Under the pieces are notes generated by a model, which saw only the letters and a program-made list of their open reading frames with translations, ran no database searches and was not told the origin of the DNA. From Tenrec ecaudatus (lineage: Eukaryota; Chordata; Mammalia; Afrosoricida; Tenrecidae), in NCBI RefSeq assembly GCF_050624435.1, contig NC_134538.1, positions 129,748,937 through 129,812,936 on the forward strand: a stretch of 64,000 nt of DNA, written 5' to 3'. A program made the translations under genes and the position numbers. Shown one piece after another: positions 46,705 to 58,759 of this stretch. Position 1 is the stretch's first letter; each line of letters begins with the position of its first letter.

Positions 46705-47115
46705 TGCCAGAAGTCTTTTTATTATTTTTAATTGGACTATACCTCACATATCATACAATTTAATTATTCACTTTTAAGATGATTTGTGCAGTCATCAGCA
46801 CCATCAATTTCAGAACATTTTCTTCTTTTACTCCTTGTCATAACTCCCCATTCCCTCCATCCTCCTCTGCCTTGCCCCTAGGTGATTATTAATCCAGTTA
46901 CTGTCTCTTCAGATGTACTTATCCTGAGACTCATGGACAAAAATATTCTTACAAAACACAGGCAGGAAGCCAGCAAGCAAACAATCGATCACATATTTAA
47001 CAATAATGATGAGACAAAATATAGAAAAACCTCATTCAAAAAGAAAACATTAAATATTAAAACCTGTAACAACTTTAAAGGGAGTCAAAAAGGAAATCAA
47101 ATGATAAGGTATTCA
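46705..47115 (-). repeat. L1 3' end, antisense
   Basis: 'TTTTTAATTGGACTATACC' and 'CATCACCATTTCAGAACATT'-like blocks with an A-rich end match an old L1 3'UTR similar to that at 39280. Confidence 0.6.
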
Positions 47116-47530
47116 TTTTAACCTAACTGCATCTGCCATGATCAATTTATAACGCTCTCTACAAAAAGTATTTTGATGGACACTGGTTTAGCATCATTTC
47201 CACCACAATTCACCTAGTTTCCTGGTCCAGTGGCCCAGTCACCATCTAAACCTGGGTCCTAGCTTTTGTCCTTACTCCAAAAGGCTGATCTTTACCTGAG
47301 ATCAGTTCTGTTACCCAAACCTCCCAGAGTGGTTCTACCAAGGGAAAACCAGTCCCCAAAGGCATGTGTCAAACCCTACCACATGTTTTCTCCCGGTCCT
47401 GCCATTACCAACATGACCAGGGTAGAAAACTGAATTCAAATTCTCCAACTTTTAAATCACCCTTCATTGTTTTCCTTGAACCGCCTCGCACAGAACTCTG
47501 GGATCATTACTTATAAGTTCACAGGTGTTT
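47116..47530. other. Unassigned sequence
   Basis: No gene or repeat recognised. Confidence 0.4.
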
Positions 47531-47534
47531 CTCA

Positions 47535-47660
47535 GCCCCTTTTTCTACAAATGAAGAGTGTGATTGGACTAAAGCATTCTGAGGTTGCGGGTCAGAAATT
47601 TACATTTTAATCAGTTCCCAGATTCTGATTAACAGTAAATTTGAGAACTAGTACTCACAC
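47535..47660 (+). repeat. Old hAT element of MER5 type
   Basis: 'CATTCTGAGGTTGCGGGTC', 'GAAATTTACATTTTAATCAG' and 'AGTAAATTTGAGAACTAG' are typical of a MER5 right half. Confidence 0.6.
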
Positions 47661-47964
47661 ATCTTTGCTTATACTCTTGAGAATTCAGGTCATTTTCCTT
47701 TTAAGTAATATACTGCCTCTCGGACTCATTTTCATTTAAAAGATAATGATTAAGCAACTTCTAGGAATATGAGAATACAATTGCCTTTTAAATGTGGCTT
47801 CCAAGCACCACAGACCTGACCCCTGCTTTTTCTAAAGACACCCCACACTAGTGGTAGCTGTGCACGCCGTGCTCTGGCTAGACTCTGTCTTGCACTTGCT
47901 TCCTTGATTGACTCAAGCTCTCCCCCAATCCAGGACTTTGCAACACACTAGATCTACTGCCTCT

Positions 47965-48166
47965 CAGGGGTTCTCAAACTGTGGGTCGTGACCCCTGTGG
48001 GAGTCGTAGGACCCTTTCACAGGGGTCCCGAATTCATAACAGTAGCAAAATGACGGTGATGAAGTAGCAACAAAAATAATATTAAGGTTTTGGGGGGGGG
48101 GGGGGTCACCACAACATGAGGAGCTGCATTAAAGGGTCGCAGCATCAGGAAGGTTGAGCACCACTG
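47965..48166 (+). mobile_element. SPIN hAT transposon, non-autonomous, second copy
   Basis: A 202-bp element with ends 'CAGGGGTTCTCAAAC' and 'GTTGAGCACCACTG'. It has SPIN blocks 'GACCCTTTCACAGGGGTC', 'AACAGTAGCAAAATGACGG' and 'CATCAGGAAGG'. A run of 14 G (48092-48105) replaces a shorter G run. The 8 bases on each side, 'CTGCCTCT' and 'GCCTACAT', do not form a clean duplication. Confidence 0.92.
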
Positions 48167-48345
48167 GCCTACATGGTTCCCTGTACTCTGCCTAATTAAC
48201 TTTTCTTCTTACACACCTAGGCTCAGATGTCCTTCCTTTCATGAGACACGTACTCTAACCACCCAAGTCAATTCATTCCTGGCTAAAATTATTCTTTCAT
48301 AGAGCTCTATTCCTTTTTACCAAAGAATTTATCAAAAAATTATTA
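48167..48345. other. Unassigned sequence
   Basis: No feature recognised. Confidence 0.4.
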
Positions 48346-48349
48346 TTGT

Positions 48350-49385
48350 GGGCTCCCAAGTAGCATCAAATGAAAAGAAAAAAGGGTATAAATCCTGGCA
48401 TGGGTTTTGGGGTCTGCACTACATCCTAACTCCAACTTCAAGAACAATCAGTTATATCATGGCCCTGCTCAATACCCACCTTCATGAAATGATCACTGAA
48501 GATAAGGCGCTAAAACCAAGTGTGGTAAAGAGAGCACATGGTCCCCGGCTATCAATCAAAATAGTGTGTGGGGTCTTAAAGGCTTGTGATTAAATAAGCA
48601 GCCATTTAAGTAAGGAGTCAACTAAGTCCACACCAGCTTGTGTGATCCAAAGATGAAATTTACAAAATTCAAATATGGAGAGGAAGAAAGCATCAGAGCA
48701 AAGGAACCCAAAACCCATCTGCTGAGTATCTGGTCAGATGCAGCTACTGGCAGATCTGACCAAGCCACAGGCAAGAGTCTCGAATGATCTTACTATCAGG
48801 CAGAGGCCATTGCAATCTTGACTATGCTGGATCAAACTTGACACTTGGCCAGTTGACCTCTCTGTAGATATGACCTCAGTCTGTTCTGGGTGCAAGTATC
48901 TCTTACTGACTCCATGTCAGAAAGTTCTTCCTCGACATTTTGAGGATCTTTTCCTTCTTACACATGTTTCTGTATTTTTGTCTGGTTACTATAACATTTT
49001 AACCTGACCACCTCAGCACAATTTTGTTTTCACTGTTTTTTGCTGTGTCTCGCAGCTGTGAAGCACAGGAGGAGTGGATGCATCATGAAAATAACTGACA
49101 CAGGGATAAGGGCAATCCCACCACGCAGCAGTAGTGAGTGGGTAACAGGGAGGGAAAGGGGATTTGGGGAGTAAATAATGAAGATGGGATGGGGAAGGAA
49201 GCACTAAGAATGGATTGGGATTTCATAACTCATCTCAAAAACAATTTAACTATGGGGTGAGGGTGGGAAGGTGAAAGATTCTAAAATTTATATGGGGGTG
49301 ATTGTTCAATTTTCCTTGATATGGTTGAATGATTGAATGACTGAAATATATTAAATATAAATTACTTTCCATTGAAACTGTTGAA
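48350..49385 (+). repeat. L1 3'UTR, sense, older subfamily
   Basis: 'GGTCTTAAAGGCTTGTGATT' followed by 'AAGCAGCCATTTAAG' and 'CACACCAGCTTGTGTGATCC' are the same ordered blocks, in sense, as those antisense in the 1.4-kb copies. It extends to 'TGATATGGTTGAATGATTG'. This older copy links the 1.4-kb retroposon to L1. Confidence 0.72.
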
Positions 49386-49479
49386 AAATGATTATCATGC
49401 ATTTGTGGATATTTTTTTTTCCTGAGGCATATCTCCAGTACTACGTTTAGCCACACGGGGATTGGGGCACAACTGGATA

Positions 49480-49560
49480 GTTCACCAGTGTGTATCCATT
49501 TTCTAGCACAATGTATTGCTCAGAGTAGATGTCTAATAAATATTTTTACAAATGAGTGAA
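49480..49560 (+). repeat. MIR/L2 tail relic
   Basis: 'TAGCACAATGTATTGCTCAG' followed by 'TCTAATAAATATTTTTAC' is the conserved MIR/L2 end. Confidence 0.68.
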
Positions 49561-50940
49561 CAAAGGTATAAAAATATATTCATACACATGAAGATAGCAA
49601 CGGTAACCTTTTATAAGGAGTCATATAAAATATATAACAATATGTGACTAAGTCTACTCGACTTAGCAAAATAATCAATAGGAGTTGATATAGTCAAGGA
49701 AGACTAAACAGTCAAGTCAAGGAAGACTTAACAGGCAAAATGAACCTTTATCTGGGCCTTGGATTGTAATTAAAATAGGCAGAAGTGAATAGAAAGACAA
49801 AACTTGTAGACAAAGTCTAGAGCTTGGAATCACAGGTGCTAAAGCTAAATTATGCCAAATTTACTCAAACTCAGCACCCTTTTTTATAGATAAATGTGAT
49901 AAGAAATTACATTTTTATTTTTATTGATTTTTCTTGTCTCTAGAGGACTGGTCCACAGTAAAGCAATATTTTCACTTCTCAGTGGTTTCATTGGCTGAAC
50001 CACCAATCCCAAGAAATAACATCTTTGTAGATGTCAAGAACAAAGAGAGGTTAAACAAACATCAAAATGGAAGCAGATGTACAAACAGACATTATGAATT
50101 TTGGCAAAAGTGATATAAATATTGGAGTAGACCACATTCAACTTATTAGAGAATTAAACCAGAATGAGAGTGTATTCCTCTAATACAAAGGAGGAATTTA
50201 AATGTCAATAACTTCTGAAGTTAAAAAATAAATAAAGGTGGCCTGTTGAACTTTTCTCTGCTCAAATTGTTTAGCAGAAATATATATTTTAATGTAACAA
50301 TTTTTTTCTTGCAGAAGTGAAAAAAAGGAATTGCTAAAAATATATTTTAACCCAAATTCAAAGTCTACTAGCCATTCTAAACTTGGAAAGAAACAACTAT
50401 GAAATAGTTTAATTTTTCTTCTTCTTTAGTTCATCTTGAATATATTGTGTTAGATTTTTCTTGATATAATATTGACATTATACGAAATTATAAGAAGCCT
50501 CACGCTCTATCACCACATGCTTCTATTTTATACTTTTTATATTTTTTAACAAGAAGATTATACTAAATTTTAACAGAACATCACTTAAAGTTTCTCACAA
50601 GGTGTCAATCACGTTGAAGTAAGAATTTTGGTCTTGTCCTCTTCCCTTCAACAGTCAGTACAGTAGGTGACAGAAAAGAAAACCTGTGTAAAATAACTGC
50701 TTTCCGTAATTAAATACTGTGATTTCTGAGAGAAGGAAGACACAGGCAGGGAGCCCTTTGGTTGTGCTGGCTCTGGGCCTGGCTGAGCATGTGCAACTGT
50801 GGCACGCGGAGTCGGAGCCAAAGCACAGTGTGAGCGTCTCACTGAGCTGATGTCAGCATCCAGGTTCAGGTTTGTGGAGCAACATTAATTAAATGGAAAA
50901 TAAACAAATCCATGCAGCCAGGGGGTCAGGCCTAGGAGCA
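49561..50940. other. Unassigned sequence
   Basis: No gene. A G+C-richer patch at 50740-50850 has no recognised identity. Confidence 0.45.
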
Positions 50941-50944
50941 GTTC

Positions 50945-51045
50945 TGAGGATGGCCCTGGACCAGGCCTTGCTGCCCGCCGTGGGGCACGAGACTGCTTTG
51001 GCTCTGAACCAACTGGATGGCACCAAGAACAACAAGCACACTCAT
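50945..51045 (+). repeat. RTE 3' tail
   Basis: 'AGGATGGCCCTGGACCAGGC' to 'GGATGGCACCAAGAACAAC' matches the RTE terminus. Confidence 0.7.
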
Positions 51046-51289
51046 CGGTAAGGTTGAATAATTCTCTATCAAAAATCGTTAGAAACCGTAATTGAAAAAC
51101 AAACAACAGTACGGACATAGAGAAGTTGAACCCTATCATAAACTAATTTTTTATCTAATTTACATTCATCAGATATCCCATGCAATTATTTTTCCTGTGC
51201 ATAGGGAACATTCATCAAGATAGATCACAGATGTATAACCAGTTACTCTAAATTTCAATGGATTGAAATGAAAATGTTTTCTAATTACA

Positions 51290-52870
51290 ACATATATAAA
51301 TCGATTAGAAATCAATTTATAAACATTCTGTGGAACCACTGATGTTTAACATGGTATTGGAAGGACTAGCTAGGTTAATGAGTCAGGAAACCAAAACAAA
51401 AGACATCAAATAGGAAAGAAGTAAAACCCGATCTGCAGATCATCATACATATAGAAAGAAAATCATAAGGAATCTACAAAGAGCTTAATAGAACTAAGGA
51501 TTTAAGCAAAGTGGCAAAGTACAAATCAGCACAAAATTTTTTGTGTTTCTATACCCCAAAATGAAAAATCTGAAATAAATATTAAGAAAACATTAAACTA
51601 CAGCAATATCTAAAAGAATAACATAGCTAGGAATAAATTAAACCAGAGAAGTAAAAGACTTCTACATGGAAAACTAAAGCATTTTAAAAAGAAATTGAAG
51701 ATCTGAATAAATGGAGAGGCATTCCATGTTCAAGGATAAAATGACTTGTTTCAAAACCCTAGCATACGGCAACATTGTTCTTCGAAATAGCACCAACCGC
51801 CCAAGCAAAAATAATCATAAAAATAAATTATATTCCATCAAACATAAAAGCGTTTGTCAATATAATGAAGAGAAAATCTGCAGTGTCAGGTTTCATAGCT
51901 TATGTAGCACTCCTAACACTCAACAACAAAGAGACAACTAGCCCGATTTAAGTTGACAAGGAACTTGAATGAACTTTTATAAAAGTAGGTGTATAAGTGG
52001 TCAAAATGTAAATGAAAAGATAATCCATGTCATTATTAGAGAATTTAAACTCAAATCCATAATGAGATACCACTTCATTGACAGTCCAAAAACCAAACTC
52101 CCTTCCTGGAGTCAATACCCTATAGCCTTGAGACTATGCTAGATGGGAGCAGGAATCTCTTCTTTCTCCCATGGAGGGACTGGTGCTTTTGAACTGCTGG
52201 GTTTTTGTTGTTGTTGTTTGTTTGTTTTTCAGTAAGTAGCACAAAGCATAACCACTCCCCACCAAGGACCCCTCATTGATATTAGGATGGTTGTTATAAG
52301 ACACAAAGTAAAACAGAAGCTGACAAGTATCCATGATGATATGGGAAAATTGTAACTTCAATTCATTATGGGTGGATCTATGCGATGATATGGCCTCTGT
52401 GGAAAAGAGTTTGGTTGAGCCTCAAAGAGTTACCCATATGACTACTAGCTGGCCCAGAAATTTCGCTTGGGTATTTACGTACCCAAGACCTTTGAAGTAG
52501 ACTCTCAATCAGATATGTGAACAACAATGATCATTCTAGTATTGTTCACAGGGGAGAACACCCAAATATTGAGCCACAGTGGAAATGGATAAACAGAATG
52601 TGGTATATACATACAAGGGAAGTTTATATAGTTATTGGAGAAATGAAATTCCAGTAGGTGCTACAATATAAATGAACCTTGACAACATGACTCTGTGTGA
52701 AATAAGTCATACATAAGAAAAGACAATGAAATAACAGAGAATTGAGCGAGCAATGAGAAGAAAATGCTCTGAAATTGATGGTGGTGACTGCACACATTTT
52801 CTTAAAATGATTGATGATTAAATTGTATGATATATGATGTTTACACCAATAAAATTATTTTAATAAAATA
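51290..52870 (+). repeat. Old L1, 3' end of ORF2 and 3'UTR, with nested SINE
   Basis: Sense L1 beginning near the middle of ORF2: 'ACATGGTATTGGAAGGACTAG', then a 'CAAAGTACAAATCAGCAC' block, ORF2 C-terminal region ('GATACCACTTCATTG'), and 3' end with 'GAACCTTGACAACATGAC' and A-rich tail. It is full of stops. A SINE sits at 52080-52262. Confidence 0.8.
52080..52262 (-). repeat. tRNA-derived SINE inside L1
   Basis: Antisense tail 'AAAACCAAACTCCCTTCC', body 'TCTTCTTTCTCCCATGG', head 'CACCAAGGACCCCT'. A TTG/TTTG-rich expansion interrupts it near 52200-52232. Confidence 0.8.
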
Positions 52871-53080
52871 AAATATGAAAAGAAAAAAATAATGAAATTC
52901 AGATAATTCTTTAGAAAACTCATTAACATGGACAATTCTTTATATTAAACAAGAAATAAGAAGACACAAATGATCCAGAGCAGGATTAAAAGGTCAGTTA
53001 GAATGATAACTTCTACAAACATTAATTTAAAAAAAGCTTAATAGGTCTATTTTGGACACTTTTATAACAATTTGAATAAA
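52871..53080. other. A+T-rich joining sequence
   Basis: No feature recognised between the two L1 remnants. Confidence 0.35.
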
Positions 53081-54770
53081 ATGAATAAATTCATGTAAAG
53101 ACATAAATTACCAAAATCAAAACCAGAATATAAAGAAAGTAGAAATAAATCATTATGTATTAAAAAGTTGAAATTGAAAAACAAGTTCAAATTGTTGAAT
53201 TGATGTACCTTCTGCTTTGTATATTTTCAACAATAATGTTAAAATAAAACATCATGAAAGTAAAAGTTAAAATACTAATGAAAATATTTCTGTAGGAAAA
53301 TTCCAGGCCCAGGTAGTTTCTCTGGTCCAGTCTATCATTCATTTATAGAAAAAATAATAATGTTAACACTATATGAGATATTGAGGAACAAAAGAGAGGA
53401 ATCACTTCACAACTCAGTTTATAAACAGCATTACCCTACTACCCAACTTGACAAGAAAGTAATCCTACAAACTATTATACTTAGTGAATTCCTTAACAAA
53501 ATAATATTAGTCATATCTAGAACAGTAATATAAAAATATATGTTCTTGTCCATGGGTCCAAATGTGTACATTATTCCAGGAATTCAAAGATGCATTAACA
53601 ATAAAAAATGAATGCAATTCTTCATCTTCACCTAGTAAAAGGAGAAAGATATAGTAAATATCTCAATAGATATTTAGAAAGATATTAATATTGAACATCT
53701 CTTTATATAAATATTTTATCAATAATAGAAAGAAATTTTCTCAATCTAACAAGCATGAAACCTATAGGAAATGTTTTGCTTAATAAAAAATAGTAATATG
53801 TATGCCTCAACATTGTAAGCAAGGCAAAAACATCTAGCTAATTCTACTCTATACTCTATAGCTCCTAGCAAGTGTAATAAAGCAAGAATTAAATAAGCGC
53901 AGACATACATATTGGAAAGGAGAAAAATATTAAAATATTTCTATTCTCTGGTATTAGTATTGTGTGTTTAGAAATTTTAATGGGATCTACAAAATAGGAA
54001 ATAGGAGGAAGTGAATTTGGAAAGAGCTCAGGATACAAGGTTAAAATGCAAGACTCAATTATATTTGTAAATTAAAATATTTAAAGCTATCATTTCCAGT
54101 AGTAACCAAGACACACAAACTTTTTGGAATTGTGCAATGGCCATAGCACTGAAAAAATATAAAACATTTCTAAGAGATATTAAAAAAACTGAAATATAGA
54201 GAAGCATTCTAATTTTATGAATTCATATCATTACAAAAACACTGCTTTTGTTTATTTGTTTTCCTTTTTTGGTAGGAACTAACAAAATGAATACATACAT
54301 TCTTTCCAAATTAAAAGGACCTCGGGCCTCCAGAATGAATTTTTAATAAGCAAAAGAAGATGTTGGAGAATTTATACTACCTGACTTCAAGACTTATTAA
54401 GAGGCTATAATGTTCAATGAAATATGGCAGTAACATAAGTATTTGTACATGGATCATTAAAATAAAATATAACCCAGAAATAAACTTTAATCTTGATTAA
54501 AAATGGTTAAAAGGTAATTTAATCATCTGGGATAGTCTTATTTACAAATAAGTATGATAAAACTCTATATCCCAGTATACAGGGCGGGTGTGTGTGTGTG
54601 TGGAGGGGGCGGTGGGCGGTGCGGGGGAATGAAGTCAGTCCTTGTCTCAGGCCTTTCTAAAACTAACCTCAAAGTAAGTCATAGATTAAAAACTTCAAAT
54701 CAAAGCTATAAAGCTCCTGGGGAAAAGACATCAGTGTAGAGTAGAGAAAGAGTAAAGCATAAAAGAAAAC
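53080..54770 (+). repeat. Second old L1 ORF2 remnant
   Basis: Sense, earlier part of ORF2 at 53290-53760 ('TCCAGGCCCAGGTAGTTTC', 'CAAGAAAGTAATCCTACAAAC') and later part at 54060-54450. It is strongly diverged and broken. Confidence 0.65.
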
Positions 54771-54779
54771 AATGGGTAG

Positions 54780-55175
54780 CAAGGACCATGAGAGATTGAC
54801 AGGATGGCTTTCCAGCTCCACAGCAGCAGAAGCCAAGGGACCAGAGAGTATGGCTGAGGTGAGGGTGAGGTGTTCCTGTGGACTAATGGCTGTATCCTTA
54901 CTGTTTGCATATCCTGACTTGTGGTCACCTATTAATGTCTCTAATGCACCCCGTTCACTGTGCGCATTGTCTGTGAGTTCTGTGTGGCCATGGCAATGAT
55001 TTATTGAGCCCACTGGGGCAGTGCTCTAAGAAGAACTGTTGGTGTCAGACCAGGGAAAGAAAGACCGAGCTTGGAGGCATGTATGACTCCTGCCGTGTAA
55101 GAGCCAAAAGTGGGAGAGCCAAAAGTGATCAGACATGGCTGCCCTCCACACCGTTTGCTGCAGGCTGTCTCCATC
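54780..55175. other. Unassigned, G+C-richer sequence
   Basis: Balanced composition compared with its neighbours. The open frames on both strands overlap one another and none shows a recognisable domain. Confidence 0.35.
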
Positions 55176-55179
55176 CATA

Positions 55180-55280
55180 TCAAAACTGAAAACTTTGGAT
55201 TCCCTGTGGAGCCATTCTACTCTGTCCTACAGGCTTGCAATGAGTAAGAATTGACTCCAGGGCAGTGGGTGAGCTCCTCA
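55180..55280 (+). repeat. SINE 3' part
   Basis: 'CATTCTACTCTGTCCTACAG' and tail 'AATTGACTCCAGGGCAGTGG'. Confidence 0.7.
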
Positions 55281-55299
55281 GGAGAAAACATTAAGGAAA

Positions 55300-55775
55300 T
55301 GAGAAATAGAAAGCTTGCTGAATAGTCTGACCTGGTGGAACAAAGTCCAAATGCACTATGAGTTGACATTTTTGTTTATTTGGGAAGTTGACAGACATCC
55401 AGAATGAGGTTTATCATCAATTGACCTTTCACCATTTTTGAAATGAGAAAACCTCTATATCGTTGAGTTTTTCCCATAGCGCTGTCCTTGTAAGCTATGT
55501 TCAACATCACAACAGTTTCTGAAACAGTTTTCCCAAGCAGGAAACAAAAATTCACCGCCACATTCTGCTCTTTAAATCATCCATCACAAAAAATGAGGTT
55601 TGAGTAAAACTTTGTGTGAAACAAAATTCACTGTGACCAGAAAGCACCTCCCCAGGAGACACCGCTGAGTGCACTAAGAGCAAGTTGCTTGATCTTTTCC
55701 TAGTGGGAAAAATGCGTACTAAAAAAGCTCCATTTCAGCCAAGCCCAATTCCACTGGGGGGGGGGGGGAACCCCG
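55300..55775 (-). mobile_element. mariner DNA transposon, second copy, deleted
   Basis: Minus-strand copy of the same family as 9436-10290. A frame at 55376-55561 preserves the N-terminal part ('AYKDSAMGKTQRY'). The right inverted repeat is present but has a 13-G run (55756-55768). The catalytic region is gone. It ends against repeat E at a TA. Confidence 0.8.
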
Positions 55776-55779
55776 TTGT

Positions 55780-56212
55780 ATGTATAAGAAAGAGCTTTAT
55801 ATCAAAGAGTAAATGTATATATATCAAGAAAACATTCCAGACCAGTCCAGATCAAGCCGATAAGTCCAATATTAACCCATAGTTCAATATTAGTCCATAG
55901 TCCCTTGTCAGACTCACCCAGTCACATGTTATGACACAGAACTCAGGAAGATCGCAGGCCTGAGGGTTCGGAGTAGTGTGGATCCAATGGCCGTGGCTGC
56001 ATCACAGGGTTCCCTTAGGTCTCAGCATGGCTTGTCAACAGGAACCAAAGGTAGATAGACAAGGGGAGGTTCCCAGAATGCTCTTTATGAGAAGGTCATG
56101 CCCATAGGGAGGCCCCATCAAGCTGTGACCTGATTGACAGGCTAGACTCCACCCCTACACTTTCAAATCTCAAAGCTGAAACAAAATTACGTAACTATCA
56201 TAGAGCCCACAT
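55780..56212 (-). repeat. Unclassified repeat, copy E
   Basis: 'AGAAAGAGCTTTATATCAAA', 'GTCCAGATCAAGCCGATAAG' and 'TTGACAGGCTAGACTCCACC'. The left end is missing, apparently at the mariner junction. Confidence 0.78.
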
Positions 56213-56219
56213 TGTAACT

Positions 56220-56430
56220 ACTAGGCCAATCGGCCTTGTTAAGGGACTTTCTCTTTGTGATGGTCCGCTACTGTAGCAAGAGGACATATCTGAAGAGACT
56301 TGTTCATTATTCTGGCAGTCCATAGCACATCCAAGATTATTTACCAACATCTTAATTCAAATGCATCAACTGATCCCTTCTCATTCTTCCGTATACTTTT
56401 CCAGCTTTTCCATATATGTGAAGCAATTGG
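56220..56430 (-). repeat. RTE 3' half fragment
   Basis: 'ATTCTGGCAGTCCATAGCAC' and 'TTAATTCAAATGCATCAACT' are RTE blocks. Confidence 0.72.
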
Positions 56431-56664
56431 GGAAGGGATGGAGAGATAGAAACACCACCTTCAGAAATGCATAGAAGGAGAATACTTTAGAAGCAACAGC
56501 TTCCTATTTTTTTTAATAAATGGTACTAGGATTTTATAGTAATTAGTTTGGGCTTGTCTTCTGACAACTCTCCTCCTTTAACCAATATTTTTTTTCTAGC
56601 TTTGTCTTCTGGTTATAGAGTAGATGGTGAAGTGAGTAGGGTTTGCAGAAAGGTTTGTTGACGT

Positions 56665-56868
56665 TGTTCTAGTTGTTATTGACATCAAATAATTCTAACT
56701 TATAGTGACCCTATAGGACAGAATAGATACTCCTCCAAAGGGCTTCTGATATTTTAAATATTTACAAAGGCTGAATGTCACATCTTTCTCCTGAAAAAAG
56801 GTTTGGGGATTCAAACTGCTAACCTCTGGTTTAGCAGCGAAGTGTTACTATATCCCAAGCACTCCTTT
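56665..56868 (-). repeat. tRNA-derived SINE, full length
   Basis: Antisense: tail 'GTTATTGACATCAAATAATTC', body 'GACCCTATAGGACAGAATAG', head 'CTATATCCCAAGCACTCC'. Confidence 0.82.
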
Positions 56869-57485
56869 GTTATATATTTAGGAAATACATTTTTAAAACT
56901 TACTTCTATTGATCTAAATATCAAAAATCCATTATGGAATCAAATATACAAGTGTATTTTGTTTAGTAACTCTTTCAGTTATGATGGAGGAGAGAAATCT
57001 CAATAATTAGAAAATATAATCCAGCATTCTCATCACTGCAGATGATGGTTTATTAGTTTATTCAGAGCTGTCAAATCAAAATTATTTGAGTATCTTATGT
57101 TAATGTGGCTAGCTAAAGAAATTTGAAGAGCCTTCAAGCTTTCTGGACTAAATCATGTAGGATGTAAAATAAGCTGGTGAAACTTCCTGATAAGGATTAC
57201 ACCTTAGGATATATATGCATATCCTTTGGTACAGTCCTAGAGAATCAAAATCTCTAGTGGAAATCCTTAGAGAACAGGAGTCAAGCTTAATCTTATGAGG
57301 AGAAAAAGAGAAATTCAGCACCACGACTGGACTGAATATTTTGTGCAGTGCTATACTTTTCAATCATTTTTTAACTGAAAAACTAAATTAGAGCTCATAG
57401 CAAGAATCAAAGACCCTTGATTTAGCTACTCATAGATGTGACTATGAAAAAATATAATAATTATTTAAATTACTTTTTATTAAGT
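56869..57485. other. Unassigned sequence
   Basis: No gene or repeat recognised. Confidence 0.45.
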
Positions 57486-58080
57486 GAAAATGGCACTCTA
57501 AGAAGGTATGCCAGTGATTCCACCAGCCTTGCTGCCCTTCTCCGGGGACTGGTATATCCTTACAACATGCCTAAGAATGTGAGACAAAATCTCACTATCC
57601 TTGGATTTAAGGATCATTCTGGTTGTATTTTTCAAAAGACAGACTTATTTGTTCTTCCGATTATCCATGATCATTTCATTATTCTTTGCTAACATCATAA
57701 TTTAATTCAGTGTGGTCTTCCATGTTTCTTGTTCTGATTACGCAGGTACATTAGGTGATTGACAATATTATTGCTCGGTGCAAGTTCACATTAATCTCTT
57801 AAGGGACTTCTTTCCTCTTGGCCACTTGAAAGAGGTGTGCCGCAAATTTATCCACTGCAAGATAGAATGTGAGTTCTTGACTGCTGCTTCAATGAACATG
57901 GTGGTGGGTCTGAGAAAAATGAATCCTTTTCCAGTTCTACTCTGCGCTCCATTGTTGTCTATTGATGCAGAAATACAGGTTATTGTTTCCTTGACATTTA
58001 ATTGCAACCCCTACCAAAGGCTATACTCTGATTTTTCTATGCAATTTCTTCAAGTCCTGCTCACTCCTAGTAAGAAAGTT

Positions 58081-58127
58081 TGTATATAGATAGTTAGATA
58101 GATAGATAGATAGATAAATAGATAGAT

Positions 58128-58180
<53 letters not shown>
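58081..58180 (+). repeat. (TAGA)n microsatellite
   Basis: About 100 bases of TAGA repeats with two imperfections (one 'TAAATAGA', one 'GATGATAG'), directly between the RTE break and a mariner end. Confidence 0.95.
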
Positions 58181-58743
58181 GAGTACTTCCCCACAAAAAA
58201 CTGGAATTCCACTGAGCTGAACAGAGTTTCCTTACTAGGAGAACAACAAGTAACTTGTTCTGAGTTAGGGCTCTCATGGCGTCACTTGGGAAGTTCTCTC
58301 TGGTCACAGTGAATTTGGTTTCACAAAAACAGTGTCACTCAAACCTCGTTTTTTGTGATGGATGATTTAAGAGAACAGAGTGCGGCTGTGAATTGTTGTT
58401 TCCTGCTTGAGAAAAATGTTGCAGAAACTGTTGTGATGTAGAACACATCTCACAAGGACAGTGCTATGGGAAACTCTCAAGGGTACAAGTGGTTTTCTCA
58501 TTCCAAAATCGGTGAAATGTCAATTGATGACAAACTTCATTCTGGAGGTCTGTCAATTTCCCGAATGAACAAAAATGTCAGCTCATAGTGCATTCGGGAA
58601 AAATGTTTCCAAGAATGGAATGGCAGATTTGATAAATGTATTCATTATAATGGAGAGAACGTTGGAGGTGATAAGGTGGTTTTATAAAAAAAAATGTAAA
58701 TACATAGCTTTGAAAAAAAATTGTTTGTTGGGGGTTTTCCCCT
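58181..58743 (+). mobile_element. mariner DNA transposon, third copy, 0.56-kb deletion form
   Basis: Plus-strand copy with a 5' inverted repeat 'GGAGTACTTCCCCACAAAA' and 3' inverted repeat 'GTTGGGGGTTTTCCCCTCA', with TA at both junctions. It keeps the N-terminal region ('CATCTCACAAGGACAGTGC' block) joined to the extreme C-terminus. The catalytic domain has been deleted. Confidence 0.83.
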
Positions 58744-58759
58744 CATATGACTTTTTCTG

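Noticed and set aside
58081-58180. CRISPR-like regular repeats
   Set aside because: A simple tetranucleotide array without spacers in vertebrate nuclear DNA.
58021-58307. Frames with YLSI repeats resembling a repetitive membrane protein
   Set aside because: They are translations of the TAGA microsatellite.
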